From NCBI GenBank assembly GCA_027475525.1, contig JAMWFC010000077.1, positions 1,116,001 through 1,180,000 of the forward strand: 64,000 bases of DNA, read 5' to 3'. Positions 21,311 through 32,341 of this stretch are shown here, one piece after another. How positions within the stretch are numbered: position 1 is the stretch's first letter; each line of letters opens with the position of its first letter. Made by a program: the position numbers and the translations under genes. Source of the stretch: Macrolepiota albuminosa (taxonomy: Eukaryota > Basidiomycota > Agaricomycetes > Agaricales > Agaricaceae). The notes below the pieces were generated by a model that saw only the letters and a program-made list of their open reading frames with translations, ran no database searches and was not told the DNA's origin.

Positions 21311-23678
21311 GTCAAACCCAGCCTTGTTTATGCTTCCAGTGGAAGAGAAATTTGATGGGTCGAACTGGTCGTCATTTAAAATGATAATAACGGAGGCAGC
21401 CTGAGGAAGGGGCTTGCTCGAGTACTTGACCGGAGGCATTGAGAAACCGACAGTAAAAGAAGAGGGGAAACCCAAGCCTAGCACTGGGAAGTCAGATAGC
21501 CAGACAACATGGTGGGGAGCAGCAAACCCTACACTGGATGAATGGCAGCAATGGGATGTGTATGCCCAGAGCATGATAATACTGAACATCATCAACTCTA
21601 TCGGTGCTGGAGTTAAATTCGACGGAATGGCCGCGGAAGCATGGGGATCACTCACTAAACTCCACGATGCTAAATCAGATCTCAGCCTCCTCCAAGCTGA
21701 GGAGGAGCTCAATTCCATAAAATATTGAGATGGAGCAAATATTGAGAGTCATTTCCAAGCATTGCGCACAGCGTGGACTAAAGCAAATGACCAGGGAGCA
21801 GATATAGATGATCGATGCTTCAGAGCCTACATTATCAAATCCATGCCTAGCGCCTGGGCACCAGTCACCGGCACCCTATTCAATTTGAAGACGTCAGCAG
21901 ACATGATCGTCAGGCTCACGACACATGCGCTATTGCTCCATGGGCCATCTGTTACAGCACCAGCCGGCTCTGTCCACGCCCTATCAGTGCAAACTACATC
22001 AAACTGGAATGACAAATCACACCTAAAATGCAAGAACCCAAACTGTGGATGGACAGGGCATATGAGGGACAAGTACTTCCGGAAAGGTGGAGGGATGGAG
22101 GGCCAATACCTGGACTGGTGGAGGAGGAACAAGGGATTGACAACGAATACGATGTCATCGAACACAACATCATTGAACCTTAATAACACCACCCCCTCAA
22201 CCACCAACGCCCTGCAGGCTAACTCCATGATTGTGACCTTGTCCGAGAATGACACCAACGTTAAATGCTTTGCCTTCTCAATACAGACCCAAGCTCCCAG
22301 CAATGGTGTGACCTATGCAGACTTGGCTGCTAGCCGACATTTCTTTAAAGACAAGTCGGACTTCGTGATGTACAACCCACCTAGCGCAAACAACCTGGTC
22401 AGAGTTACAGCTGAGGGCCGCACTTTTCAAGTAGATGGGTGTGGCCAAGTATGCAAATGGGTACAATACGGCAAGGAAATAATAGAGGTCACCTTTGACA
22501 ACGCATTACATGCCCCCGACCTATTCCACAACCTCATCTCACTGGGATGCCTAGTCAGCAAAGGCGTCAAAGTTGGACTCGAGCACGACGGGGCAACAAT
22601 GCAAACTTCTGATGGCACCCCATTCATAAAATGTGCAATGGAGGGCGTGATGTTCACTGTCCCATTTATCCAACCACCAACTGCCCTGGCAACCTGATCC
22701 CTGAACCACCCAGTTGACCTAGAGACATGGCACCAACGTTTGGCACACATAAGCAAATCCACTGTGCAAGACATGGCATGAGAAGGAATGGTTGAAGGAC
22801 TGACAATCACCAAAATGTCAGTCAGCAGGAAATGTGAAGATTGCATCCTTGGCAAGCATGCACGCCACCTCTTTGACACACAACCCGACCCTGAGTCCGC
22901 CCCTTATGAACATGTTGCTTTTGATATCTGGGGCCCTGCTCATGTACAGACAACCAGCGGGAAGTCCTTAATGCTTGTAGCAACTGACCAGGGAGGAGCC
23001 GAATGTGCAACATGGTACCTCGTGAACAAAACTGCTGAGACAACGCTTATATGCCTCGAGGCTTTTAATACTCGAGCTGAGACGCAGTGGGGACACAGGG
23101 TCAAGTGTGTACGCACTGATGGAGGTACCAAACTCAAAAACAAGCTGTGGGAAGAGTACTGCCAAAAGCGAGGGATAGTACACAAAACTACTGTGCCACA
23201 CTCCTCGCCTGCGAATGGGGTGGCTGAGCAAAGGAACCAGACAATCCTGGACCTTGCCCAAAGCATGCTCAGTGACTCCCAACTTCCAAGCCATTACTGG
23301 GATGAAGCGACCGCTACAGCCACATATGTATTAGACCTCGTCCCTAGCTCAAGACACCCAGGGAAAATCCCATATAAGATACGCACTGGAAGGAAGCCTG
23401 ACATCATGCACCTACGACCCTTTGGATGCACAGCATACGCAAAAATCCCCAAGGAAGATGGAGGCAGCAAGGTCGACGTGCGATCAATAAAAGTGGTACT
23501 AGTGGGATACTTCATGAGGGGAGATTACAAACTGCTCAAGCGTGAGACAGGACAAATTTTCAGGTCCCGCAATGTTATATTTGAGGAAGGTGTTCCCCAC
23601 AGGACCCTCCCCGATAACCGGATCGGAGAGGCAGCAGACATATATGAGATCTTTGGGAATCGAGGCAACCACCGATAG
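21311..23678 (+). pseudogene. Copia gag, protease and integrase
   Basis: Gag starts SMLPVEEKFDGSNWSSFK. A zinc-knuckle relic reads CKNPNCGWTGHMRDKYF (last Cys lost) near 22,030-22,080. The protease region reads YADLAASRHFF where the family has the D-S/T-G triad, so Ser and Gly are both lost. The integrase HHCC motif is complete (WHQRLAHIS...CEDCILGK, 22,728-22,850). The D,D35E core is visible as AFDIWGP, VRTDGGTK and NGVAEQRN (22,920-23,230). Stops lie at 21,402, 21,726, 22,695 and 22,780. Confidence 0.9.
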
Positions 23679-25560
23679 CAGCAACGACACCACCGATGCC
23701 CCTGGAGCCATCAGCAAGACCATTGAACGTGTAACCCCACAACCAACCCTCCAGGAATGTGAGAGTGCCACGATTGAACCATGGAGATCCGAACAATTGG
23801 TGGCTAAGTGAACTAGCACTCCTAAATTGCACCAAGAAGACCTGATTGATGACGCAGACAACTCTGAGCCTGAGAGTGAGGAAGAAATGTACGCGAGCAT
23901 GCCTGGAGCACTATCAGTAACCACGAGCAAAGCAGACAACCTATGGGTACCTAAATCTTACTCTGAAGCAATGACTTGCCCCAACCTCTGGAAAGCACCT
24001 ATGGACAAAGAGATGGAGAAGATGCAACAGAGGAAAGTGTGGTGGCTGGTGGAGAGACCTGAGGGAGCAAGGACAATGAAGAATCAGTGGACCTTTGCCT
24101 TGAAGTTCGACACAAATGGGAAGGTGGTGGGACGCAAAGCCAGACTGGTAGCTGAGGGTTTTTCTCAAATCCCAGGCGTGGACTACTTTGCCACATACGC
24201 ATCAGTTGTGAAGTATGAATCATTCCAAAGAAACCTAGCAATTGGAACAGTATGCAATTACGAGATGTGGCAGATTGACTACACAAAGGGCTACAAAGTA
24301 AAGCCAAGCAAAGTCTACAAGGTTGATGTCAATGCTGGCGATCGGGTCTGGGGGAGCGGGTGCAACGGAGCAACAGAACATGAGGGGGAGATGAGGGATA
24401 TGAGAGATGACAAAAGAGGGTTAGTGTCACTACTTGACAAAGCATTGTACGGAACAATGGACGGGGCAAACAACTGGTGGCACACCCTTGACAAGGACAT
24501 GAAGTGACTCAGTTACAAGAGATCTGATGCCAACCAATCAGTGAGATTGAGGAACAGAAATGGCGAAAGAACTATCACCAGTACCTACACCAACGACACA
24601 TCCATCATGTCATCGTCCAAGGAGGAGGCAATCAGGGCACGGGCTGAACTTAGTGAAAAATACAAGATCAAGGACCTCGGCAAGATAAAGTTTGTCCTGG
24701 GCATACGAATCATACGTGATCGGAAGCAAAGGATGATCACACTCGACCAGAAAGAATACCTCAAGCGAACACTCGAGAAATTTGGTATGGCTGACTGCAT
24801 GCCCAAATATACACCACTCCCACCTAGAATCATACTCAGTAGATCGCAAGCACCAGCAACAGACAAAGACCACCAGTACATGTCAAACAAGCCCTACAAC
24901 GAAGTCCTTGGATCCCTCATGTATGCACAAATAGGCACTAGACCTGACATAGCATACGCCATTACATCACTCAGTCGATTTATGAATAATCCAGGGAAAG
25001 CTCACTGGCTCGCACCCACCCACGTCATGTGGTATATCAAAGGCACTATCGACTACAAGATACGATACAGCGGTGTCAAGTACACTGATTATGTACCGTG
25101 CAGATACTACAATTCCGATTTTGCAGCCGATGTTGATACCTGCAAGTCCATATCTGAAGGAGTCTACATCCAAGCAGGAGGACCTACGTGCTGGAGTGCA
25201 AAATTCCAGGACACAGTATCCACCTCAATGACAGAGGCTGAGTATATCACGTTAGGAAGGGCCAGAGAGCAGATACAGTGGATGTACGCAGCACTCATGG
25301 AGATCGGCATGGCAGTTCTCTTACCAGCTTCCTTGAAAGGCGACAACAATAGGTCCATTGCCATTGCAGAGAATAGACAAAATCACAACTGCGTAAAATA
25401 CATTGATGTAAAACACCATTTCATACGCAATGCAGTTGAGGAAGGAAGGATCACAATCGACTACATCCTGAGCAACAATAACCTCACCGATCTCTTCACC
25501 AAACCACTAGCTCGACCCCAGCACCACAAATTCTGCACAGCCCTATGCCTTTGCGACTGA
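23679..25560 (+). pseudogene. Copia reverse transcriptase and RNase H
   Basis: The frame shifts by one relative to the integrase part. RT begins near 23,950 (SYSEAMTCPNLWKAPMDKEM) with GRKARLVAEGFSQIPGVDYF. The catalytic YVDD box reads YTNDTS near 24,590, so RT is inactive. RNase H residues remain: NSDFAADVDT, MTEAEYITL, GDNNRSIAIA and KYIDVKHHFI. It ends LCD-stop at 25,560, about 30 bp before the 3' LTR. One more stop is at 24,505. Confidence 0.9.
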
Positions 25561-25593
25561 CGTATCACAACATGTACCATGAGTCTGGAGGAG

Positions 25594-25885
25594 TGTTGGA
25601 GGATGGGATCATGGAGTACATGCCACTCATGTCTGGATGTCACGTGGTTGGAGATTGCAAGGAGAGGGAAATTTTGCAGAGGAAAAGAACTATACAGTTC
25701 ACCAAAATACTGATCAGATATGGAGATGAAGCACCTCAGTCGTTTTACCAGATCGACTGAGGTGCGTATAGATACCTATCGATTTAGTATAAGTCTAACA
25801 GTTATTGTAGCATTATCTATTAACAGGTACTACTACAATGAATATCAGTCGTTTTACCAAATCGACTGAGCATTATCTATTAACA
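25594..25885 (+). repeat. 3' LTR of the full-length Copia
   Basis: TGTTGG...TTAACA. A perfect 12 bp stem GCACCTCAGTCG (25,731-25,742) pairs with 25,754-25,765 around an 11 nt loop TTTTACCAGAT. A shorter copy of the hairpin and a duplicate of the terminal GCATTATCTATTAACA segment lie downstream. Confidence 0.95.
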
Positions 25886-27780
25886 TAGCATATGAAGAAG
25901 TATTATGAGGTGGGCTATTGCTGCTAAATTAGAAAATAGCAGACTGTTGTCCTCAACAACTCCAAGCCATGACAATTCAATAGCTTGCCCAACTCCCCTG
26001 AAACTCCATTCTATTTATATTCTGCTCCTTGTGCACACACCTCATTTAATTATGTGGTCTTGTTATCAATTTGTTGTGCTGCAAGTCCTAAGTATTTTTT
26101 TGACATGTTGCCAAGCCTTTGTCCTCATGTATTGCCTCCCCAGTGTTGAGAACAACAACAACAACAACAACCACCACCACCACCACCACCCCACCCCAAT
26201 CACTAAACCATTTAAAATCACTTATACCATTCCTTATTTCTAGAACTGGTTGAGAAGGGATATTTCTCACAAGAAACCAACTTCTGAGATCAAGTGACAG
26301 GCTCATCTTTTCACCTCTTTGTGGCAAATGTCTGCCATTCAATTAGCTGGACACATTTGGGGTCAAGTTTAAAGGCTTGCTGCAAGGGACAAAACTTGTA
26401 ATTTCATTTCATTTCTAGTGTAGGCATTGTACAACTCTGTGTATTTCATTTGCAGTGGTGGCAAGCTTTCCCTATGGGGTTTTGATGCTACTCCACTTGT
26501 CCATTTTTCATATACTACTTACTAGGTCCATTGAGGCATGTCCTTACAGATTCATCCTTAGCTATTAATTTAGTGGAAGTAGATATGTCACAGAATAATA
26601 ACATAGTATATGTGTGACAGTAATCACATGACTTACCCCAACTATTTCATCCTGGATGTTCTTATGTTTCTTTATTCTCATATGTGAACATCCAGGTATG
26701 TAGTGCAGTCATTTTAAATCATTTCAATATATTCATTCTTATATATGAACATCCAGTCAATACATTAGAGTCATCTAAGTCTTTTCAGTGTTCTCAGTCT
26801 GTGACTTTAGGTATATACAACTGCAACACCCAGTGCTTGGTGTGCATAGTTGTTTCTTTTTTCAGCTAATCCTTCTGCTATCATCTGGCTATCCTCCCCT
26901 TGCTAATTCCTTTAGTTCACCCTTTGTCTTTTCCCCTTCTAGAGCCACCTTCATTGTTCTGTGGTTATGGTGGGTCATATCATGCATTCAAGGGCAGGGT
27001 TTAATAAGTAAGGTTTGGATAGTGGGATGGAAGTTTGGCAGCCATTTGATGTGATGTCAGGTTTGGATGGGCAGTTGATTTTGGAGTTTGTCTCAAGATC
27101 CTGACCCTGCCAAACACTGCCACTTTACTTAGTGCATGCCAGTCTCTCTGTAGTGACACTGAAAAATACATATTACTGCCAAGAGTTTGGTCTCCATCTT
27201 TATAGCTCTGGCTTCATGTTCCATAGCTCTAGCATTACACATTGCAGTGCTATAGAAAGGGTTAATATGTATAGAAATTGCATTTTTACTAATACTAAAT
27301 CTATGTCCACTAAATTCACCCCATAGATTTTATATCAATGAAGAACTAAATTTGCATAGGTATAGCAACATTTGAAAAATACATTTCCAATCTCCATGGG
27401 TAAGGAAACAAGTATGTTTGTGAGGAAATTTCTCTAGATATTGCCTCAACTATAATTTAAACAATTGCTAGCTGAGAGAACACTTACATCCCTTATTTTG
27501 CCCTGCACCTTTGATTACCAATTAGTTCTTGTTAGCATATAACTTACAGTCTGCACTAGTTGTGGTATTTATTACATTTATTTTTTGCTTTATATATACA
27601 ATTCTATTTTGATTATGTTCCACTATGTTGCACCACTAATGGCACAACATCTTTTCTTTGTTATTCTTTATCAGAAACTTTATTTTTTGTCTATAAACAC
27701 AAACAAACCCATACCAACTTGTATATCCAACTGACACCAAAATGTTCTAAATCTCCACATCCAACAGTTCTCCAATCTTC
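25886..27780. other. AT-rich intergenic region without a recognised gene
   Basis: CpG-poor. It holds a CAA/CCA microsatellite (26,152-26,192) and an 11 bp inverted repeat CCTGGATGTTC/GAACATCCAGG at 26,651-26,661 and 26,686-26,696, with a second copy of GAACATCCAG near 26,746. Nothing else recognised. Confidence 0.5.
26152..26192. repeat. (CAA)n(CCA)n microsatellite
   Basis: About seven CAA units followed by about six CAC units. It is a simple repeat; the apparent poly-Asn/poly-His reading is incidental. Confidence 0.85.
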
Positions 27781-29340
27781 TCAGAAGAACTACACTTTGA
27801 CAAAATAAACTTTGTACACTTCAAAAGCAGGGTGCTGATTGCAGCCTGTGCACATAGGGCAAAAAAATACCTTAATGGAAGTATTACTAAGCCAAGCAAC
27901 ACAAACACTAAAAACACAAAAGAGGACAAAAAAGAAGTAAAATTGGCCCTTGCACTCAAGCACATGCCTGAAACCACCTCCATAGAACTTTTACACCCCA
28001 TCCCCTGAGGAATGGGACATCTGTGATGCATGAACACTCATACTTATTATATACAACTGTAAAACTCTGGGACTCAGCATTAAGATAGATGGCTCTGCAG
28101 CAGAAGCTTGGGACTTCCTGACAAAAGCCTATAATGCAGTATTGAACCTAGCAGGTATAAAAGCAGAGAACACTTTGCATGGAGCAAGATTTGTGGATAG
28201 AGGGAACTTCTTGGCCTATTTATCAGAACTACAGACAAAATAGATGGACACTATGAAGAAAGGAGCAAATCTATCCAACACCACATTCAGGTCCATAATT
28301 ATGATGTTGTTTCCCAAATCCTGGAATATCAATGTAGCTGGCCTATACTCCACTAAAACATTAGCCAATTTAATCTCAGTATTATTGATCTACTAGGAAT
28401 GCCTGAAAATTCAGAAGCCAGCAACACTATCCATCACTGCACTACAGACAACCACCACCCAAAAGTTAAAATGATATGTACAAACTCAAATTGTAAACAT
28501 GTCAGACATACTATAGAAAAATGTTACTGGTGAGGTGGCAAGAAAAAAGGCCAATATCTACCAAACTTTAGAAATTGCAGCATTGGCATTGCTTGATAGT
28601 AAAATCATGCTGACAGCAAACCTTGCAGATGCATCTCCAGGCCAAGCAATGCACATCACATACACTTTAGCCATTATCTCTATCTAATATGTTGGAATCT
28701 GAATCTGTGGGACCTAAGTAAACACAGATACCATTAAGTATCTTAATCTGAGGTACAGTCAGTATGTGTTGTAATGTCCATATAATAAGTTTGGCTCACC
28801 CTCAGTCTGTGTAACAATGACTGAGGGTGCTATTTGTACTGCAGTGTGTATATATGTATCTGGGTCTGCTTTGTCCACATAAGTGTGATATGTTAGTGTG
28901 ATATGGTGTAGGGTTATCTCTTTGTATCATGTGCTTACAGTGTCATGGCCATAATAACCCTGGATCTCAACATAATGAGACATCAGATATTCCAGTTTTT
29001 GCAGACTTGAAAGTGAGCAACCATTGTTTGGTTGACTGCAAAGTGTTTTCTGAATATACAAAACTAGAAATCCCAAGGGAAGATAGAGTGGCATTGAAAG
29101 ATGTCACATTCTATGTCATAGGCCAGGGTGTGATCAAAGAGGAGGTTATTATAAACAGACATTAAACTGAACTAGTTTTCCAAAATGCACTCTACACACC
29201 AGACCTAGCTGCCAACCTTCTCTTTATTGGGAAATTCAACTAAGCTAGTTTCTCAGTTGTGTTTGCAAAAAGCAGGGTTGTATTCGAGGACTCTAAAAGA
29301 AGGAAGGTCCTGATTGGATAATAGGCAGGTTTGACTCTCC
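27780..29340 (+). pseudogene. Copia gag and protease remnant
   Basis: Gag homologous to that at 21.3-22.1 kb: DGSAAEAWDFLTKAYNAVL near 28,090, a zinc-knuckle relic CTNSNCKHVRHTIEKCYW near 28,480-28,530, then protease/pre-integrase text ADLKVSNHCLVDCKVFSEYT (29,004-29,065) and QNALYTPDLAANLLFIGKFN (29,181-29,240). Stops are frequent and CpG is rare. A solo LTR splits it at 28,690-28,951. It is truncated near 29,340. Confidence 0.8.
28690..28951. mobile_element. Solo LTR nested in the Copia remnant, 262 bp
   Basis: Begins TGTTGGAATC and ends ATGGCCA, with TAATA on both sides (28,685-28,689 and 28,952-28,956). It carries a perfect 11 bp hairpin stem CACCCTCAGTC (28,797-28,807) pairing with 28,819-28,829, very like the other Copia LTRs here. 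The 3' end is less certain than the 5' end because it rests on the 5 bp repeat. Confidence 0.65.
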
Positions 29341-30045
29341 CTTACTGCATCTGTTGTAACTTATATTTGGGTTTTTGACCTGCTTAGTTAATTGTTAGTT
29401 ACTAATACACAGTAAAATAAACAAACAGGCAATAAATCAAAATTCTTGACTTATTTTGTAATTTAAACAGGGTCACATGATATCTATTTTCAGAACTTGC
29501 CTGGCAGACCTGTGTCCCATCTATGAGCAGACAGTAGTAAATGTCAGTACATGAGGCAGCTGACATCCAAAGAAATCTTCCTATGTGTGGAGATATCTTG
29601 TAGTAAATTGACAGAGAGCAGAAGGGGTCTGCTGATGTCTGGCAGACCTGTGTTCTGTATATGGACAGATAAAATAAAATTACCATGGATTCAGTACTGG
29701 CAAAACTGGACAATTAATCTGTAATGAATTGACAATACTAGACTAATAAGGTTTGACTCCCACTTAGTGCATTCAACATCATAGTGTCTGATTTTTTGAC
29801 TTGCTTAGCTAATTTTCATTTACACAATACCATATATTTATATATACTATACCTATTTACAGTAAGAACCTGTGGTCTAGTGAAATTTTTTAAATTGATA
29901 TTCCTTCTAGTGCACAATAGGAGGGTTCAACTCCTCCTTAGTACATCCATTGACTAGTGTTTGGATACTGGGGCCCAATTAAATAACAGTATTAGTAAGA
30001 GCACAACTACAAATATAGTATATAAGGGCAGCCTGTAGATAGAAT
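29341..30045. other. AT-rich segment with diverged internal repeats
   Basis: A segment of the type GGTTTGACTC...CTTA(C/G)TGCAT followed by TTTTTGAC(C/T)TGCTTAG occurs near 29,326 and 29,748, and a looser version near 29,930. TGGCAGACCTGTGT occurs near 29,503 and 29,640. These may be tandem relics of an LTR or a non-autonomous element. No coding sequence. Confidence 0.45.
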
Positions 30046-30301
30046 TGTTGAAGTCAGAGGGGTGTCAGCTCGTGACGCCCCCAGATTACAACAAGTACAT
30101 ACATCACTAGTTTAGTTCCGCACTGTTCCATAGAAGATTACCATCATAGCCAATACACTCGCTTGCGGTCATTCATGTTCGGCGCATCGTGTGCGTCTCT
30201 GTGGGCCTGAAAAGGTCTCTTGTGTCTCTCTCGTGTTCATCTCGTGTCTCTCTCATGTTCCCTTGTGCAGTCTCGTGCCTCTCGCATTTATTCCCGCAAC
30301 A
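30046..30301 (+). repeat. 5' LTR of the gag-only element
   Basis: TGTTGAAG...CGCAACA. The second half is rich in GTGTCTCTC repeats. It lacks the CCTCAGT/ACTGAGG hairpin seen in the other Copia LTRs here. Confidence 0.94.
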
Positions 30302-30378
30302 GGTTATGGGCTCCGGCCCCAAACTTAATCAAAACCATCGCTGCTTCTTTGCTTTTCTCACACGTCATTCTCGCTATC

Positions 30379-31436
30379 ATGGCTTACATACTTCCTCATT
30401 CATTCGCCTCTACCCTGCATCACAACGTTCCCAACAAGCTCGACGATTCCAATTGGTTCACATGGACCAAGAAAATGATGGGTGCCCTTCGAACTGTCAG
30501 CATGACTGGTATTGTTACTGGCAAACTTCCCACACTCAGCTCTGAGGAGAAGAAGGATTGGGATAGGTCAGATGGGATGCTGAGTGGATTTATTTATGGA
30601 TGCGTCTCAGATGAGTACCAGTATCTTATCGAGGACTGCGAGACCGGTACTGCTGCTTGGACAGCTCTCAAAGCTTATTTTGAGAAGTCAACTATTGGGA
30701 GCCGTATGGCTGCTCGTGCAGCATTCTATGACATCCGACATCAGCCCGATCGCCCTATCTCCGCTTATATTCAGGCCCTTCAATCTGCCAAGGAGAGACT
30801 TTCTGCATATGGTGTCAAGATTGAGGACACTGAATTCAAAGATGTTCTTCTCATGCATCTTGATGAAGCCTATCATTCCGTTCGGCTTAGCATTCTGGCT
30901 CAATCCCCTGAGCCTGATCTTGCTCAGATCAAGCAGATGCTCACTAGTTCCATCGCCGCTGACTCCACAATCACAATCAAGTCTGAAGAAGTTTTAGTTG
31001 CTCGAGGTCGGACTTCTGCTAGGGTTGGCAGCTCATTGGTTGATGACAAACAATCAAGTCTGAAGAAGTTTTAGTTGCTCGAGGTCGGACTTCTGCTAGG
31101 GTTGGCAGCTCATTGGTTGATGACAAAGGCAATCACTGGTGTGATCCCAAGTCTGATGGTTGTCATCGGTGTGGCAAAAAAGGTCACCACGCTTACACCT
31201 GCATTTATGATATGCCTTGCAACATCAAAGACTACATTATGAAGAATCCTCACCCTAGTTCATCCTCACCTTCACCTTCCCGCTCATCTCGTCATGCCCA
31301 TACTGCCAATGCTAATTCTGTTCCTGTCTGTGCTGGTGCCACCTTCACTATTGATCCTAATTATGTTGACCCCACCTCTGATGATGAATGGTATACTGCA
31401 CTCACAGCTGAGGAACGTGCCCCTCGTGTTCTTTGA
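30379..31436 (+). CDS. Copia-type Gag of the gag-only element (frame broken by a 77 bp duplication)
   Basis: Capsid/nucleocapsid protein that packages element RNA. It starts MAYILPHSF and has the UBN2/retrotran-gag fold signature (LDDSNWFTWTKKMMGAL near residue 20, AWTALKAYFEKSTIGSRM near 95). The CCHC knuckle is complete: CHRCGKKGHHAYTC (31,157-31,198), spacing CX2CX4HX4C. A Ser/Pro linker and acidic tail end at PRVL. An exact 77 bp tandem repeat (30,973-31,126) shifts the frame and creates a stop at 31,072. The reading frames on either side agree once the extra 77 bp is discounted (981 nt, 326 residues), so the break is probably an assembly artefact. No pol follows. Confidence 0.85.
30973..31126. 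repeat. Exact 77 bp tandem duplication (probable assembly scar)
   Basis: 30,973-31,049 and 31,050-31,126 are identical. It lies inside gag and breaks the frame. One of eight such duplications with the same unit length but unrelated sequences. Confidence 0.95.
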
Positions 31437-31511
31437 TGGATATTCTAGAATCGGTGGGAGTCTTATTGGATTTGGTGGGAGTATTTTTGCGTCACGCTGG
31501 ACAGGTGGGAG

Positions 31512-31767
31512 TGTTGAAGTCAGAGGGGTGTCAGCTCGTGATGCCCCCAGATTACAACAAGTACATACATCACTAGTTTAGTTCTGCACTGTTCTGTAGA
31601 AGATTACCATCGTAGCCAATACACTCGCTCGCGGTCATTTGTGTTCGGCGCATCGTGTGCGTCTCTGTGGGCCTGAAAAGGTCTCTTGTGTCTCTCTCGT
31701 GTTCATCTCGTGTCTCTCTCGTGTTCCCTTGCGCAGTCTCGTGCCTCTCGCGTTTATTCCCGCAACA
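31512..31767 (+). repeat. 3' LTR of the gag-only element
   Basis: Identical in length to the 5' LTR. It is preceded by three copies of the purine-rich word GGTGGGAGT at 31,453, 31,474 and 31,504, the last abutting the LTR as the polypurine tract. Confidence 0.94.
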
Positions 31768-32341
31768 AGAATATCCTCAGGCTAAACAATAGCAGTGTTA
31801 CAATGTTACAATGTTGTTATCTACATCCACTACATAATGGCTAAGGACAGCTCCTTCTGGCCTACACACCAAATCAACCGCAAGCTCTCTAGCAATGTCC
31901 AACTGCTCAGTTAGCCTTGCCTGACTTCTGCTTGCCTTTATTCCTGCTCAACTCTTGTTTGTCACCACTCACTGGCTCTGTGGAAGGAGTTGCACAGATG
32001 TTGGGCATACCCCTTACAGTAGATGTGGTTAGTTCTTTTTCCCCATGAATTTATATCACATTCCAGTTTATATGTTCAGAAACTCAGTGAAGTCAGACTC
32101 ACTATGGGCTTACAACTAAGGTTTTAATAGATTACACAATTCTTTGGAGGTGCCAAAGCCAGTCAAGCAGCATTCTTCTTGGCATTCACCCTTGCAATGA
32201 GTTTTGGAAGAAGCCAGGCTATTTCACCCATCAGACTTCACATGTGCACATTAAACACAAAAGACAATGCAATCTGCTGTCTGAGAGAACATTAGTCATT
32301 CAAACAGAACATACATATGTGAAAAGACCTAATTAATACAT
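31768..32341. other. Spacer between the gag-only element and the kinase gene
   Basis: Moderately AT-rich. No gene, repeat or RNA recognised. It should contain the kinase 3' end and polyadenylation region. Confidence 0.5.

Larger units (their letters stand above)
20943..25885 (+). mobile_element. Full-length Ty1/Copia retrotransposon, 4,943 bp
   Basis: Two 292 bp LTRs (20,943-21,234 and 25,594-25,885) flanked by the duplication TAGCA (20,938-20,942 and 25,886-25,890). PBS GGTTATGGGCCCC follows the 5' LTR and the purine tract GTCTGGAGGAG precedes the 3' LTR. Internal order is gag, protease, integrase, RT, RNase H, as in Copia. The coding frame has several stops and at least one frameshift, and the protease and RT active sites are altered, so it is no longer autonomous. 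The LTRs differ at about 17 sites by eye, all transitions, most at CpG. Confidence 0.96.
30046..31767 (+). mobile_element. Gag-only non-autonomous LTR retrotransposon (TR-GAG type)
   Basis: Two 256 bp LTRs (30,046-30,301 and 31,512-31,767) flanked by AGAAT (30,041-30,045 and 31,768-31,772). PBS GGTTATGGGCTCC lies at 30,302. The interior (1,210 bp, 1,133 bp after removing a 77 bp duplication) encodes a Copia-type Gag with CCHC knuckle and nothing else. About 75 bp separate the gag stop from the 3' LTR. LTRs differ at about 11 of 256 sites by eye, all transitions. It must borrow protease, RT and integrase from an autonomous Copia. Confidence 0.94.

Noticed and set aside
21202..21718. Minus-strand frames across the Copia gag
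   Set aside because: Antisense shadows of the plus-strand gag, whose homology to other Copia gags is clear.
26152..26192. Possible CRISPR-like or functional array
   Set aside because: Plain CAA/CCA microsatellite with no spacers; the genome is eukaryotic.
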